The notes: generated from the sequence alone by a model not told the origin. Shown: positions 26,459 to 35,401, numbered from the stretch's first letter. The stretch is 64,000 nucleotides of DNA from Desulfoluna butyratoxydans (GCF_900699765.1 NZ_CAADHO010000016.1:28417-92416); one strand, 5' to 3'. Numbers and translations are program-made.

Positions 26459-28333
26459 ATGGTCAACCTCGAAAATATCACCAAAAGTTATGGTGGGCAG
26501 CAACTCTTTGATGACGTCAGCTTCAAGGTCAACACACGGGAACGTGTGGGGCTGGTGGGCCGTAACGGCCATGGAAAAACCACCCTTTTTCGACTGATTA
26601 CCGGGGAGGAAGAGCCCGATTCGGGCCAGGTGACCATTCCGAAAAACTATCGCCTCGGTTACGTAACGCAGCACATCCGCTTTACCGAAGAGACGGTCCT
26701 TGCGGAAGCAGCCCTCGGGTTGCCCGAGCACGAGGCAGACCAGCTTTGGAAGGTGGAGAAGATCCTGGCGGGCCTGGGGTTCTCCCAGGAAGCCATGGGA
26801 AAACATCCCGGATCGTTTTCCGGAGGGTTCCAGGTGCGCCTGAACCTGGCCCGCGTGCTGGTCTCCGACCCGGACCTGCTGCTCCTCGACGAACCCACCA
26901 ACTACCTGGATATCACCTCTATTCGCTGGATTGAGGGCTTTTTGAGGGCCTGGCCCCGTGAGTTGCTTCTTATCACCCACGACCGGGGATTCATGGACCG
27001 TGTGGTGAGCCATACCGTGGGGATCCACAGGGGACGGGCCAGAAAGGTCACGGGCAACACCGAGGCCTGCTACACCCAGATCGCCCAGGAAGAGGAGATC
27101 TACGAGAAGACCCGCCTCAACGATGAGAAAAAGCGCAAAGAGATGGAGCTTTTCATCTCCCGGTTCCGGGCCAAGGCGCGCCTTGCCAACATGGTGCAGT
27201 CCCGTGTGAAGACCCTGAACAAAATGGAGAAAAAAGACAAGCTGGCTTCCCTGGATACCCTGGGGTTCAGTTTTCGAAGCTGCCCCATCAAGGGCAAGCA
27301 GCTCTATACGGCTGAGAACCTCTCCTTCGGGTACGACGGTGGGCCGGAGCTGATCCGCGACTTTTCCCTTACCCTGGGGGCAAGGGATCGCATCTGCGTG
27401 GTGGGGCAGAACGGTCGGGGCAAGACCACTCTGCTGAAGCTTCTTGCAGGGGAACTGGCGCCCAAAACCGGTACCATCACCCATCACCCCTCGGCAGCCC
27501 CCGGGTTTTACGAGCAGACCAACGTCAGCAGCATCAACCCCATGCGCACCGTGGAAGAAGAGATCCTCTACGCCCACCCCGATGTGGAACGCCAACAGGC
27601 GAGAAATATCTGCGGGGCCATGATGTTTGAAGGGGACAAGGCCCTGAAAAAGTGTTCGGTGCTCTCCGGCGGGGAGAAGAGCCGGGTGATGCTCGGCAAG
27701 CTCCTGGTGACCCCCTTGAACCTTCTGTTTCTGGACGAACCCACCAACCACCTGGACATGGAGTCCTGCGACAGTCTTATGGCTGCCGTGGACAACTTCG
27801 ACGGCACGGTGGTGATGGTTACCCATAACGAGATGTTTCTCCACGCGGTGGCCACCCGCCTGGTGGTGTTCCGCAACGGCGGGGTGGAGGTGTTTGATGG
27901 CACCTACGCCGAGTTTCTCAATAAAGTGGGCTGGGGCGATGAGCCCGAAGGCACCGTATCGGAAACCCTTGCCATGGATGAGGCAGAGGCATCGGCCCCC
28001 AAGAAATCCGTGGGAAAAAAGGAGAGCCGCAAGTTGCGTTCCGCCATCATCTCACGGCGAAACAAAGAGACGGCCCCCCTGCGAAAGAAGATGACCGCTG
28101 CCGAGGAGGCCATCGACGCCAGTGAAAAAGAGATCGACCGGATCAACGAGGCTCTCCTGGAGGCCACCCAGGGCGGTGATTCGGCCCGGATTACCTCTTT
28201 GTCCAAGGAGTTGCACCATCACAACGCCGTCATCGACGAGGGGTTTGAGGTCCTTGAAACCCTGTCCGATGAGCTGGACCGTTTGGAGGCATCGTTCAAC
28301 GCGGAGCTTGAAGAACTCGGCGGCGCTGTGTAA
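26459..28333 (+). CDS. ABC-F ATPase
   Basis: A 624-residue protein with two ABC cassettes: Walker A GRNGHGKTT and GQNGRGKTT, signatures FSGGFQVRL and LSGGEKSRV, and Walker B LLLDEPTNYLD and LFLDEPTNHLD. The interdomain linker (KKRKEMELFISRFRAKARLA) is the ribosome-contacting arm region, and the C-terminus carries a coiled coil (about 540-620). It resembles YheS/Uup-type ABC-F factors that act on translating ribosomes. The ATG at 26459 starts the conserved MVNLENITKSYGG and lies downstream of a clear promoter. It is distinct in sequence from the other ABC-F at 13762. Confidence 0.9.
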   Translation: MVNLENITKSYGGQQLFDDVSFKVNTRERVGLVGRNGHGKTTLFRLITGEEEPDSGQVTIPKNYRLGYVTQHIRFTEETVLAEAALGLPEHEADQLWKVEKILAGLGFSQEAMGKHPGSFSGGFQVRLNLARVLVSDPDLLLLDEPTNYLDITSIRWIEGFLRAWPRELLLITHDRGFMDRVVSHTVGIHRGRARKVTGNTEACYTQIAQEEEIYEKTRLNDEKKRKEMELFISRFRAKARLANMVQSRVKTLNKMEKKDKLASLDTLGFSFRSCPIKGKQLYTAENLSFGYDGGPELIRDFSLTLGARDRICVVGQNGRGKTTLLKLLAGELAPKTGTITHHPSAAPGFYEQTNVSSINPMRTVEEEILYAHPDVERQQARNICGAMMFEGDKALKKCSVLSGGEKSRVMLGKLLVTPLNLLFLDEPTNHLDMESCDSLMAAVDNFDGTVVMVTHNEMFLHAVATRLVVFRNGGVEVFDGTYAEFLNKVGWGDEPEGTVSETLAMDEAEASAPKKSVGKKESRKLRSAIISRRNKETAPLRKKMTAAEEAIDASEKEIDRINEALLEATQGGDSARITSLSKELHHHNAVIDEGFEVLETLSDELDRLEASFNAELEELGGAV

Positions 28334-28454
28334 ACTGGTGCGTCAAGAGGTTGCGGGGGGCTGCGTGACAGGGGCCTTTGTCAACGCGTTCGGTGTCGGG
28401 CCCGAAAGGGCCGTCCGGCGGGTATCTGAGTGGAGACGATAAGGGGGAGAGGCG

Positions 28455-28661
28455 ATGAAAAAAGTCTGGGGTGCCATGCTGCTGCTGATGGGGCTGGCCA
28501 TGTTTTTTACCATTCCATCCAAAGCGCGGCAAATTCAGGAAATCCGGGAGCTGTCCGGCGGGACGGTCCTGCTGATGAAATTCTGTTTTTATCTCATCAG
28601 TATCCTTCTTATGGGCGGCGGCATCCAGAAGCTCAAGGGAAATACAGACGAAGATTCCTGA
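28455..28661 (+). CDS. small two-helix membrane protein
   Basis: The 68-residue product has two hydrophobic helices, at about residues 4-20 and 39-56, separated by a charged loop (ARQIQEIRELSGG), and a short acidic tail. GGGGGAGAGGCG directly precedes the ATG. It is 121 bp downstream of the ABC-F gene on the same strand. Function is unknown. Confidence 0.7.
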   Translation: MKKVWGAMLLLMGLAMFFTIPSKARQIQEIRELSGGTVLLMKFCFYLISILLMGGGIQKLKGNTDEDS

Positions 28662-28988
28662 CCCGGTCCTGTGAAGGGTAAGGATGCGCGAAAAATAAAA
28701 AAGGTTTATATCTTCCAAGGTTTGCATTAACCTTAAACGAGTTGTTCGTACCGGCGTCACATGGAAAATCATGTGAAATGAGGGCGATACCATCCCGCCG
28801 ATACCCTGCATCCGGGATCAGGGACACCTAAGACACCGGATCGGTCCCCATAAAAAAACGGTACGAACCTTCATCCACCAAATCATAGATTTTCATGTCG
28901 ATGGCGACCCCCCCCAAGTGCCGTCCCCTTTTCCGTTGCGAGGGCCCTTACAGGGTCGCCCATGCGGTGATTAGCAAAGGAGTGGGCT
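28662..28988. other. leader region with nested inverted repeats before the PilB-like gene
   Basis: The 327-bp region holds a 10-bp inverted repeat, GTTCGTACCG at 28744-28753 and CGGTACGAAC at 28859-28868. It encloses a 7-bp hairpin TCACATG/CATGTGA at 28757-28776. This could be a structured leader RNA or an operator. No gene is seen. Confidence 0.45.
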
Positions 28989-31286
28989 GTGAGCGGAGCG
29001 ACCAACGGGGTGAGCGAAGTCGAAAACCTTCAGCAGGAAGTGACCTACCGTACCCGTCTTCAGGACATCTGCAACAAAATTTACGCTGCGGTGAACCTGG
29101 ACGACATCATCATTCATCTCAAAGATGAGATAAAGTCCCTCTTTGAAGCCGAACGCATCACCATCTACTACGTGGACGGGGTCAAACGGGAGATCGTCTC
29201 CCGGTTCAAGACCGGCACGGAGATCGACGAGATCCGCCTGTCCATCACCACCTCCAGCATCGCCGGCTACAGTGTCCTTAAAAAGAGTCTCCTGAACATC
29301 AAGGATGTCCACGACAACCAGGAGCTGGCCGCCATCGACCCGAGCATCACCTTTGATTCCAGCTGGGACCGCAGGACAGGCTTTGTGACCCGGCAGATGC
29401 TGGTGGTTCCCATCCTCTACAAAACTTACCTCCTCGGCGCTGTTCAGCTCATGAACCGCAAGCAGGGGGATGTCTTTACCGCACAGGACGAAGAGAACCT
29501 CCAGGAGATCGCCAAGATCATCGGGATCGCCCTGTACAACCAGAAGCGTGCGGCGCGAAACAAGAAGAGCAAGTTCGACTACCTCCTGGAAAATCACATC
29601 ATGACCCAGAAGGAGCTGTCCCAGGCCGAACGGATGGCCAGGGAGACCGGCGAGACGGTGGAGAAGGTACTCCTCTCCCGGTTTAACATTCCCAAAGGTG
29701 ACGTGGGCGAGGCCCTGAGCCGCTACTACAAGGCCCCCTTTGTGGAGTACAACAGCAGCATGCCCATCCCCGGAGAGCTCTTAGAGGACCTGAAGGTACC
29801 CTTTATGCGCAACAACCACTGGGTGCCCCTGAGGTCCGAGGGGGATAAGGTGGTTATCATCGTGGACGACCCCCACGATGCCCAGAAGATGGGGCAGATT
29901 CGCGTGCTTTTTCCGGGCAGGGAGCTGGAACCCTTTATCTCCTTTCGGGAGGATATCCTTAACTACATCACCCTGTTTACCCAGGACGAAAAGCAGCAGT
30001 CGTCCATTGACGAGATCATCTCCCAGCTGGCCGATGAAGAAGATGAGATCGAAGAGGCCGAAAGCGGCCTGAGCGAAGAGAGCAGCGTGGTGGTCCAGCT
30101 GGTGAACAAGATCATCATCGACGCCTACAACCGGGGTGTTTCGGATATTCATATCGAGCCCTATCCAGGCAAGGAGAACACCAAGGTTCGGTTCCGTACC
30201 GACGGCGCCTGCTCGGTCTACCAGACCATTCCCTACCAGTACCGGAATGCCATCGTATCGCGCCTCAAGATCATGTGCGATCTGGACATCGCCGAGCGCC
30301 GCAAGCCCCAGGATGGCAAGATCAAGTTCAAGCGTTACGGCGGCCTTGACGTGGAGCTTCGTGTGGCCACCGTGCCCACCCAGGGCGGCATGGAAGATGT
30401 GGTGCTGAGGATCCTGGCGGCCGGAGAGCCCATTCCCTTGGAGGACATGCGCTTTTCCGACCGGAACTTCGATAAATTCGTGGAGATGATCAACAAGCCT
30501 TACGGTATTATCTTTGTTTGCGGCCCCACGGGCTCCGGCAAGACCACCACCCTCCACTCCGCCCTTGCCAAGATCAACGACGAGGAACGAAAGATCTGGA
30601 CGGCCGAGGACCCTGTGGAGATCACCCAGAAAGGCCTCAGGCAGGTCCAGGTGCAGCAGAAGATCGGCTTTGACTTTGCTGCGGCCATGCGGGCCTTTCT
30701 CCGGGCCGACCCCGACGTCATCATGGTGGGGGAGATGCGTGATCGGGAGACCACCCACATCGGCATCGAGGCCTCCCTTACAGGCCACCTTGTTTTCTCC
30801 ACACTTCACACCAACAGCGCCCCCGAAAGTATCACCCGTCTCCTCGACATGGGCATGGACCCATTCAACTTTGCCGACGCCATCCTCTGTATCCTGGCCC
30901 AGCGCCTGGTGCGGACCCTGTGCAAGGACTGCAAGGAGGAGTACCACCCCAGCCGTGACGAGTACGATGAGCTGGTCAGGGAGTTCGGCAGCCAGGAGGA
31001 GTTCGATCAGTTTTTGAATATTCCCTATTCGGATGACCTGATGCTGCATCGCCCCAAAGGCTGCGATAAGTGCAGCAACACAGGCTATCGGGGCCGTATG
31101 GGTATCCATGAACTCCTGGAAGGCACCGATGAGATGCGCAAGCTGATCCAGACCAGCGCCCGCATGGAGGAGCTGCGTGACCAGGCCGTCCGTGACGGTA
31201 TGACCAGCCTGAAGCAGGATGGCATTGCCAAGATTTTCCAGGGGTATTGTGACCTGTTGCAGGTGAGGAAGGTGTGTATTAAGTAG
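28989..31286 (+). CDS. GAF-domain-fused PilB/GspE-type secretion ATPase
   Basis: The 765-residue protein has an N-terminal GAF domain (about 20-190), an MshEN-like segment (about 205-330, LLSRFNIPKGDVGEALSRYY), then the secretion ATPase core. The core shows Walker A GPTGSGKTTT near 512, Asp box WTAEDPVEI, Walker B DPDVIMVGEMRD and His box TGHLVFSTLHTN. Zinc cysteines are CKDCKEEY and CDKCSNTGYRGR. Such ATPases drive type IV pilus extension or type II secretion, and MshEN domains bind c-di-GMP. GTG start with AAAGGAG upstream. No pilC, pilM or secretin gene is nearby, so it is an orphan here. Confidence 0.88.
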   Translation: MSGATNGVSEVENLQQEVTYRTRLQDICNKIYAAVNLDDIIIHLKDEIKSLFEAERITIYYVDGVKREIVSRFKTGTEIDEIRLSITTSSIAGYSVLKKSLLNIKDVHDNQELAAIDPSITFDSSWDRRTGFVTRQMLVVPILYKTYLLGAVQLMNRKQGDVFTAQDEENLQEIAKIIGIALYNQKRAARNKKSKFDYLLENHIMTQKELSQAERMARETGETVEKVLLSRFNIPKGDVGEALSRYYKAPFVEYNSSMPIPGELLEDLKVPFMRNNHWVPLRSEGDKVVIIVDDPHDAQKMGQIRVLFPGRELEPFISFREDILNYITLFTQDEKQQSSIDEIISQLADEEDEIEEAESGLSEESSVVVQLVNKIIIDAYNRGVSDIHIEPYPGKENTKVRFRTDGACSVYQTIPYQYRNAIVSRLKIMCDLDIAERRKPQDGKIKFKRYGGLDVELRVATVPTQGGMEDVVLRILAAGEPIPLEDMRFSDRNFDKFVEMINKPYGIIFVCGPTGSGKTTTLHSALAKINDEERKIWTAEDPVEITQKGLRQVQVQQKIGFDFAAAMRAFLRADPDVIMVGEMRDRETTHIGIEASLTGHLVFSTLHTNSAPESITRLLDMGMDPFNFADAILCILAQRLVRTLCKDCKEEYHPSRDEYDELVREFGSQEEFDQFLNIPYSDDLMLHRPKGCDKCSNTGYRGRMGIHELLEGTDEMRKLIQTSARMEELRDQAVRDGMTSLKQDGIAKIFQGYCDLLQVRKVCIK

Positions 31287-31310
31287 TGAGTGGTGAATAG
31301 TGAATAGTGA

Positions 31311-31337
31311 AGGGCGACCGGGAGGTCGCCCTTTTTT
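31311..31337 (+). terminator. terminator of the PilB-like gene
   Basis: AGGGCGACC/GGTCGCCCT with a 4-base loop is followed by TTTTTT. It is preceded at 31284-31310 by an imperfect heptamer repeat of the type TAGTGAA. Confidence 0.92.
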
Positions 31338-31369
31338 ATTGCCCCGAGTGTGTGGAGGCGCTAAATCCC

Positions 31370-31404
31370 TTTAGCCTTTAGCCTTTAGCCTTTAGCCTTT
31401 AGCC
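31370..31404. repeat. heptanucleotide tandem repeat (TTTAGCC)5
   Basis: Five perfect copies of TTTAGCC overlap the 3' end of queH. The queH stop codon (TAA in GGCTAA) is part of the repeat, the same arrangement as the (TTAGCCC)11 array at 12891. Confidence 0.95.
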
Positions 31405-31943
31405 CCATATTTTATCTCTTTCGCATACCGGTCTTTTTCGCTGTAGATGCATCCGCAGTACTGCTGCCGGTACAAGCCCATCTCTTTGGAGGTGTCGATG
31501 CCCTCCTTCCAGCCCGGGCGAAAATCCTCATAGTAGAATTTTACGCCAACCTGCCTGCCCAGTGACTCGCCGATGCTTCGGATCAGTTCGTGGTTCTGGT
31601 GACGGCTGTAGAGAAGGGTGGAGGTGAATGCTTCAAACTTGCCGCGTTTGGCAAGCAGGGCCGTGGCCCGGAGGCGGTCGTGGTAGCAGACCCTGCAGCG
31701 GTCCTGTTCCCGGAAGGCGGCGCCCCGGAGAAAGGCCTCCAGTTCGTATCCCTCCTGGTAGATCATCCTTAAATCACAGGATTCGGCAAACTGCTGCATG
31801 GCCTCTTCACGCTTCATACACTCGGTGAAGGGGTGGATGTTGTGGCGGTAAAAAAAGCCCATCAAGGTGTGGCCTGCTTCGCGAAGCACCCGTGTCGGGT
31901 AGATGGCGCAGGGGCCGCAGCATGTGTGCATCAAAATTTTCAT
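31392..31943 (-). CDS. queH: epoxyqueuosine reductase QueH
   Basis: The 183-residue protein matches the QueH (former DUF208) family, which reduces epoxyqueuosine to queuosine in tRNA and replaces QueG in many anaerobes. The metal/cluster cysteines are present: HTCCGPC at the N-terminus, CRVCYH in the middle and CGC near the C-terminus. AGGAGG lies upstream of the ATG at 31943. The final residues fall in the TTTAGCC repeat. It reads convergently with the PilB-like gene. Confidence 0.92.
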   Translation of the reverse strand: MKILMHTCCGPCAIYPTRVLREAGHTLMGFFYRHNIHPFTECMKREEAMQQFAESCDLRMIYQEGYELEAFLRGAAFREQDRCRVCYHDRLRATALLAKRGKFEAFTSTLLYSRHQNHELIRSIGESLGRQVGVKFYYEDFRPGWKEGIDTSKEMGLYRQQYCGCIYSEKDRYAKEIKYGAKG

Positions 31944-31949
31944 GGTCGC

Positions 31950-32140
31950 TCAGTGCCTCCTGCGGGGCGCTTTTTGAGAGCAGCTCCGCAAAGACTTTTG
32001 GGTTGTTCCATACGTTAATACAGTCGGTTTGCCGATACCTTTCGGCGGCTCCGAGACGTTTTCAAGACCTGTTTGTCAAACTCAAGTCATCAACGTTTCA
32101 AACGTCTGGCCCCCGGCAGGGTCGCCGGAGGCGACATGGT
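31950..32140 (+). repeat. dispersed repeat, copy B
   Basis: It shares blocks with 10110-10290 in the same order: GCTCCGCAAA, AAGACCTGTTTGTCAAAC, and GGCCCCCGGCAGGG followed by a GC-rich arm. The middle part differs. It lies between queH and yggS, outside any gene. A partial relative (AAAAAAGCTCCGCAAAAA) occurs at 33927-33944. Confidence 0.6.
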
Positions 32141-32141
32141 C

Positions 32142-32837
32142 TTACTTGGCAGAATAGTCCCGCGCGCCGAAGATGGCCGTTCCCACACGCACCAGGGTGG
32201 CGCCCTCTTCGATGGCGACCTCAAAGTCCCCGCTCATGCCCATGGAGAGTTCCTTCATCTCCACGCCGGGAATGCCCAGGGCCTCAATACGGTCTTTGAT
32301 GAGCCGTAACTGGCGGAAATAGGGCCGGGCCCCTTCCGGATCGTCAAAAAAGGCGGGCATGGTCATGAGGCCTTTGATGGCAACGTTCTCCAGGCTGGCC
32401 ACCTCTCGGACCAGCTCAATGACCTCCTCGGCCGTGGTGCCGGACTTGCTCTCTTCGCCGCTGGTGTTGACCTGGATCAGGATGGGCTGAACCACTTCTT
32501 TTTTGGCCGCCTGTTTGTTGATTTCTTTGGCCAGCTTCAGGCTGTCCACCGAGTGGATCAGGGTAAATACCCCGGCCGCGTACTTCGACTTTTTGCTCTG
32601 GAGGTGGCCGATGAAGTGCCATTCGATGCTGTCGTCTCCGACCTCCTCGATTTTGGCAACGGCTTCCTGGATGTAGTTCTCGCCGAAGATTGTCTGACCG
32701 GCGTCCCTGGCTTCTCTGACCATCTCCGCGGGTTTGATTTTGCTGACGGCAACGAGTCGGATCTCGTCGGGGTTGCGTCCGGCCTTTTCGGCGGCTTCTC
32801 TTATCTGCTTTTCAATACGTTCAATGCGATCTTTCAT
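32142..32837 (-). CDS. yggS: YggS/PROSC-family PLP homeostasis protein
   Basis: The 231-residue protein is a full-length member of the YggS/PLPBP family, which binds pyridoxal phosphate and balances amino-acid and vitamin B6 pools. The PLP-binding lysine lies in VAVSKIKP near residue 34, and the family features FGENYIQEA, WHFIGHLQSKK and GLMTMPAF are all present, ending with SMGMSGDFEVAIEEGATLVR. It is six bases downstream of maf on the same strand, so the two are cotranscribed. Confidence 0.95.
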   Translation of the reverse strand: MKDRIERIEKQIREAAEKAGRNPDEIRLVAVSKIKPAEMVREARDAGQTIFGENYIQEAVAKIEEVGDDSIEWHFIGHLQSKKSKYAAGVFTLIHSVDSLKLAKEINKQAAKKEVVQPILIQVNTSGEESKSGTTAEEVIELVREVASLENVAIKGLMTMPAFFDDPEGARPYFRQLRLIKDRIEALGIPGVEMKELSMGMSGDFEVAIEEGATLVRVGTAIFGARDYSAK

Positions 32838-32843
32838 CTCGTG

Positions 32844-33446
32844 CTATCTGAACTCCACCAGATCGATGTCCTTTAAATGTTCCACCACTTCGCAGACGGG
32901 CAGTCCCACCACGTTGGTGTACGAACCCTTGATCTCCCTGACCAGGGAGGCTCCTTTGCCCTGGATTCCATAGGCACCGGCCTTGTCAAAGGGCTCATCC
33001 GTGCCAATATACCAGCTTATCTCGGCTTCGGACAGCGCTTTGAAGGTGACCTCGGTGATCACAACGTCACAGATTTCCCGCTCAAGGGCCTTGTTGATCA
33101 GGCAGAACCCGGTGCACACCTGATGGCTGCGCCCGGACAAAAGGGACAGCATGCGCCGCGCGTCGTCTGCTGAGTCAGGCTTGCCGAGAATCGTGTCGTC
33201 CACCACCACGATGGTATCGGCCCCCAGGACCCATCGTTCGGGATGGGTTTCGGCGACGTCCCGCGCCTTGAGCCGGGCCAGGGCCATGGCGCAGCCCGAA
33301 GGCGCCACCCCTTCCGGGAGGACTTCATCGGCACAGCTGGGGAGGATATCTATAAGGACTCCGGCTTCTTCAAGGAGATCTTTCCGTCGGGGAGACTGGG
33401 ATGCAAGGACAAGTCGTTGGGTATCAATATGTTGATTTTCTTTCAT
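32844..33446 (-). CDS. maf: Maf-like nucleotide pyrophosphatase
   Basis: The 200-residue protein shows Maf family motifs: LASQSPRRKDLLEEAG (nucleotide-binding SxSPRR), ADTIVVVDD, GKP, and YNVVGLP-like TNVVGLPVCEV near the C-terminus. Maf proteins hydrolyse non-canonical or methylated NTPs, and some members affect cell division. The start at 33446 (MKENQHIDTQRLVLAS) is nearest to the conserved region; an ATG at 33482 is possible. Neither start has a strong ribosome-binding site. It is the first gene of the maf-yggS pair. Confidence 0.9.
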   Translation of the reverse strand: MKENQHIDTQRLVLASQSPRRKDLLEEAGVLIDILPSCADEVLPEGVAPSGCAMALARLKARDVAETHPERWVLGADTIVVVDDTILGKPDSADDARRMLSLLSGRSHQVCTGFCLINKALEREICDVVITEVTFKALSEAEISWYIGTDEPFDKAGAYGIQGKGASLVREIKGSYTNVVGLPVCEVVEHLKDIDLVEFR

Positions 33447-33674
33447 TTCGGGGGTTGTAGCAGAAATAAATCCGGGTTGCAAGGCGCACCGTAAAATAAG
33501 CGGCGTGGCCGCATCCCCTTGCCATCATGGGGCCGGGGCGCTTCTTTCCCCTTTCAGGCTACGAAGGAGCTTAAAATCCTTCAGCCCCAAATTGTCGGTT
33601 GCCATTCAAAAAAAAATCGAGTAAAGAGATACAGTCCTTTCGACACACGTCGAACAGGGCCATTTTTATGCTCT

Positions 33675-33761
33675 GCCCGGATGGCGGAACTGGTAGACGC
33701 AAGGGACTTAAAATCCCTCGGCCGCAAGGCTGTACGAGTTCGATTCTCGTTCCGGGTACCA
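33675..33761 (+). tRNA. tRNA-Leu (anticodon TAA)
   Basis: An 87-base tRNA with acceptor GCCCGGA/TCCGGGT, anticodon loop CTTAAAA (TAA), a long variable arm (CGGCCGCAAGGCTG) as expected for leucine, T-loop GTTCGATTC and an encoded CCA end. The prophage integrase gene lies 254 bp downstream and reads toward it. The 3' half of this tRNA is therefore the likely attachment site. Confidence 0.97.
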
Positions 33762-34014
33762 TAAAATTAAACATATGATTTCGGTATCTTAAAAAAGTTT
33801 CTTGCCAATGGGTAAGAAACTTTTTTGCGTTTCAGATGTGGCCAAATAGCCCCAAATAGACCCATTTTTCGTTACAGTTTCGTTACAGTAAAAAAACGAC
33901 ATCCACGCCCCTCGGGCCTCTCCTTTAAAAAAGCTCCGCAAAAACTCTACGGTAACTCTACGGAACCTGGGGTCAAGGGGATCATCCCCTTGCCGCCGGA
34001 GGCAAAATCTTTTC
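33762..34014. other. prophage left attachment region with tandem repeats and a terminator
   Basis: A bidirectional terminator-like hairpin (AAAAAAGTTTCTT/AAGAAACTTTTTT) is at 33790-33826. Then CCAAATAG occurs at 33842-33849 and 33852-33859, and TTCGTTACAGT occurs twice in tandem at 33868-33889. These short direct repeats between the tRNA and int are placed like the arm-type binding sites of tyrosine integrases. The matching attR lies outside the window. Confidence 0.55.
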
Positions 34015-35112
34015 TTATTCATCCGTACCCGTTGGGAAGGGCATGGGCCCCAGGGTGAAGCAGAGCTGTTCAGATGCGGCCTTGAGGTGGTCCGGGGAGA
34101 GCTTGGAATAGATGAGGGTGGAGGCCATGGATTCGTGGCGCATGAGCTCCTGGATGGCCTGGAGGTTGGCGCCGCCCATGGCCAGGTAGGAGGCGAAGGT
34201 GTGGCGTAGGTCGTGGAAGCGGTAGTGCTCGAACCCGGCGGCCCGGACGGCCCGCTTGAACTTTTGCCCGGTGTGGGTGCGGGAGGTCCAGTGGAAGATC
34301 TTTTGCCGCTTCTTCTCCCTGGCCCGGGCCATGCATCGGGAGAGGGTTTCCCGGGCCGTGGCGTTGATGGGCACCCGGGATTCTTTCCGGTTTTTCTGCA
34401 GGGGCACGATGCGCAGGTAGTCGGGCGGGTTGTCCACGTCGGCTAGGGTCAGGCGCAGGGCCTCGCCGTTTCTCAGGCCCAGGTAGCAGGAGAGGGTGCA
34501 GAAGTCGTAGAACTCCGGCTCCTCGATGTGGGCCATGATCCGGGCCATGTGCTCCTTGGGAATGTAGCGGATGCTCTTGGGCTCTTTCACGGGCTTGGGG
34601 AAAATAATGGGGTGGTCGATGTACTCCCACTGCATGGCTTTCTTCAGGGCGGCCTTCACGTGGCGGTAGTGTTTGTTCACCGTGGCCGGGGCCAGGCCCG
34701 ACCGGAACAGGTCGCTGCCCAGCTTGTCCAGGTGGCGGGTGCTGATCTGATTGACGTCCGTGGTATCTCCCCAGCAGGAGGACGCCTTGTCCATCCCCTG
34801 CTTGTACGCAAGGAAGGTCCCCTCCGACCGGTTTGTCTCCACGTAATCCAGAAACTCCTTTTTAAAGGCCCCGAAGCTTACGGTGTGACCGGTCTTGATG
34901 GCGGCCACCTGCCCGGCCATGAGCTGCCGGGTGAACTGGGTGAACAGCTTCTGGGCCAGCTTCGGGTCCTTGGTGGCACGTCTGGATCCCGGCATGCAGA
35001 GGGCCTTGCGTCGTCGCTTCGGCCCCTCCTGCCAGAGAGCATAGAACGTGTCGTAGTCGGGGTGTCTCCACAGTTTCGGCATGGAGACACGGTAAGAGAG
35101 CTTTACTGCCAT
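34015..35112 (-). CDS. int: phage tyrosine integrase
   Basis: The 365-residue recombinase has an SAM-like core-binding region (about 75-165) and a catalytic domain with Arg in GLRNGEALRL, HDLRHTF (His-x-x-Arg-His), and the nucleophile Tyr in STLIYSKLS. It catalyses integration and excision at the neighbouring tRNA-Leu. The ATG at 35112 (MAVKLSYRVS) is preferred over an upstream in-frame ATG that overlaps the next gene. Its 3' end faces the tRNA, the usual arrangement for P2-like prophages. Confidence 0.92.
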   Translation of the reverse strand: MAVKLSYRVSMPKLWRHPDYDTFYALWQEGPKRRRKALCMPGSRRATKDPKLAQKLFTQFTRQLMAGQVAAIKTGHTVSFGAFKKEFLDYVETNRSEGTFLAYKQGMDKASSCWGDTTDVNQISTRHLDKLGSDLFRSGLAPATVNKHYRHVKAALKKAMQWEYIDHPIIFPKPVKEPKSIRYIPKEHMARIMAHIEEPEFYDFCTLSCYLGLRNGEALRLTLADVDNPPDYLRIVPLQKNRKESRVPINATARETLSRCMARAREKKRQKIFHWTSRTHTGQKFKRAVRAAGFEHYRFHDLRHTFASYLAMGGANLQAIQELMRHESMASTLIYSKLSPDHLKAASEQLCFTLGPMPFPTGTDE

Positions 35113-35137
35113 GTCAATCTGAGTCCAAGGTCTATAT

Positions 35138-35401
35138 TCATGTAGGGAAATTGATGATCTCTGAAGAGTACCAGGCGTCAATGGACTCTCTGTCCACGAT
35201 CAGTTTTCCCGTGCGCCTGAACGCATAGATGTGTCCGGCATCGATCCAGCGGCGCAGGGAGTTCTTGGATGCCCTGGCATACTCCACCGCCTCCTCCAGG
35301 GTGAGCCACCGTTGAACGGTCTGCTCCGCCCGCAGGGTGTCCGCCACCTTTCCCGCGATGGCCGCCGCCATCGCCTCCATGTCACTGTGTGTCAACTCCA
35401 T
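35138..35401 (-). CDS. MerR-like HTH excisionase/DNA-binding protein
   Basis: The 87-residue protein contains a winged helix of the excisionase type: LTLEEAVEYARASKNSLRRW, then an IYAFRRTGKLIVDRESID wing. Small HTH proteins of this kind next to an integrase direct excision or regulate early promoters. The ATG at 35401 is preceded by GGAG. It is 25 bp upstream of int and on the same strand. Confidence 0.78.
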   Translation of the reverse strand: MELTHSDMEAMAAAIAGKVADTLRAEQTVQRWLTLEEAVEYARASKNSLRRWIDAGHIYAFRRTGKLIVDRESIDAWYSSEIINFPT

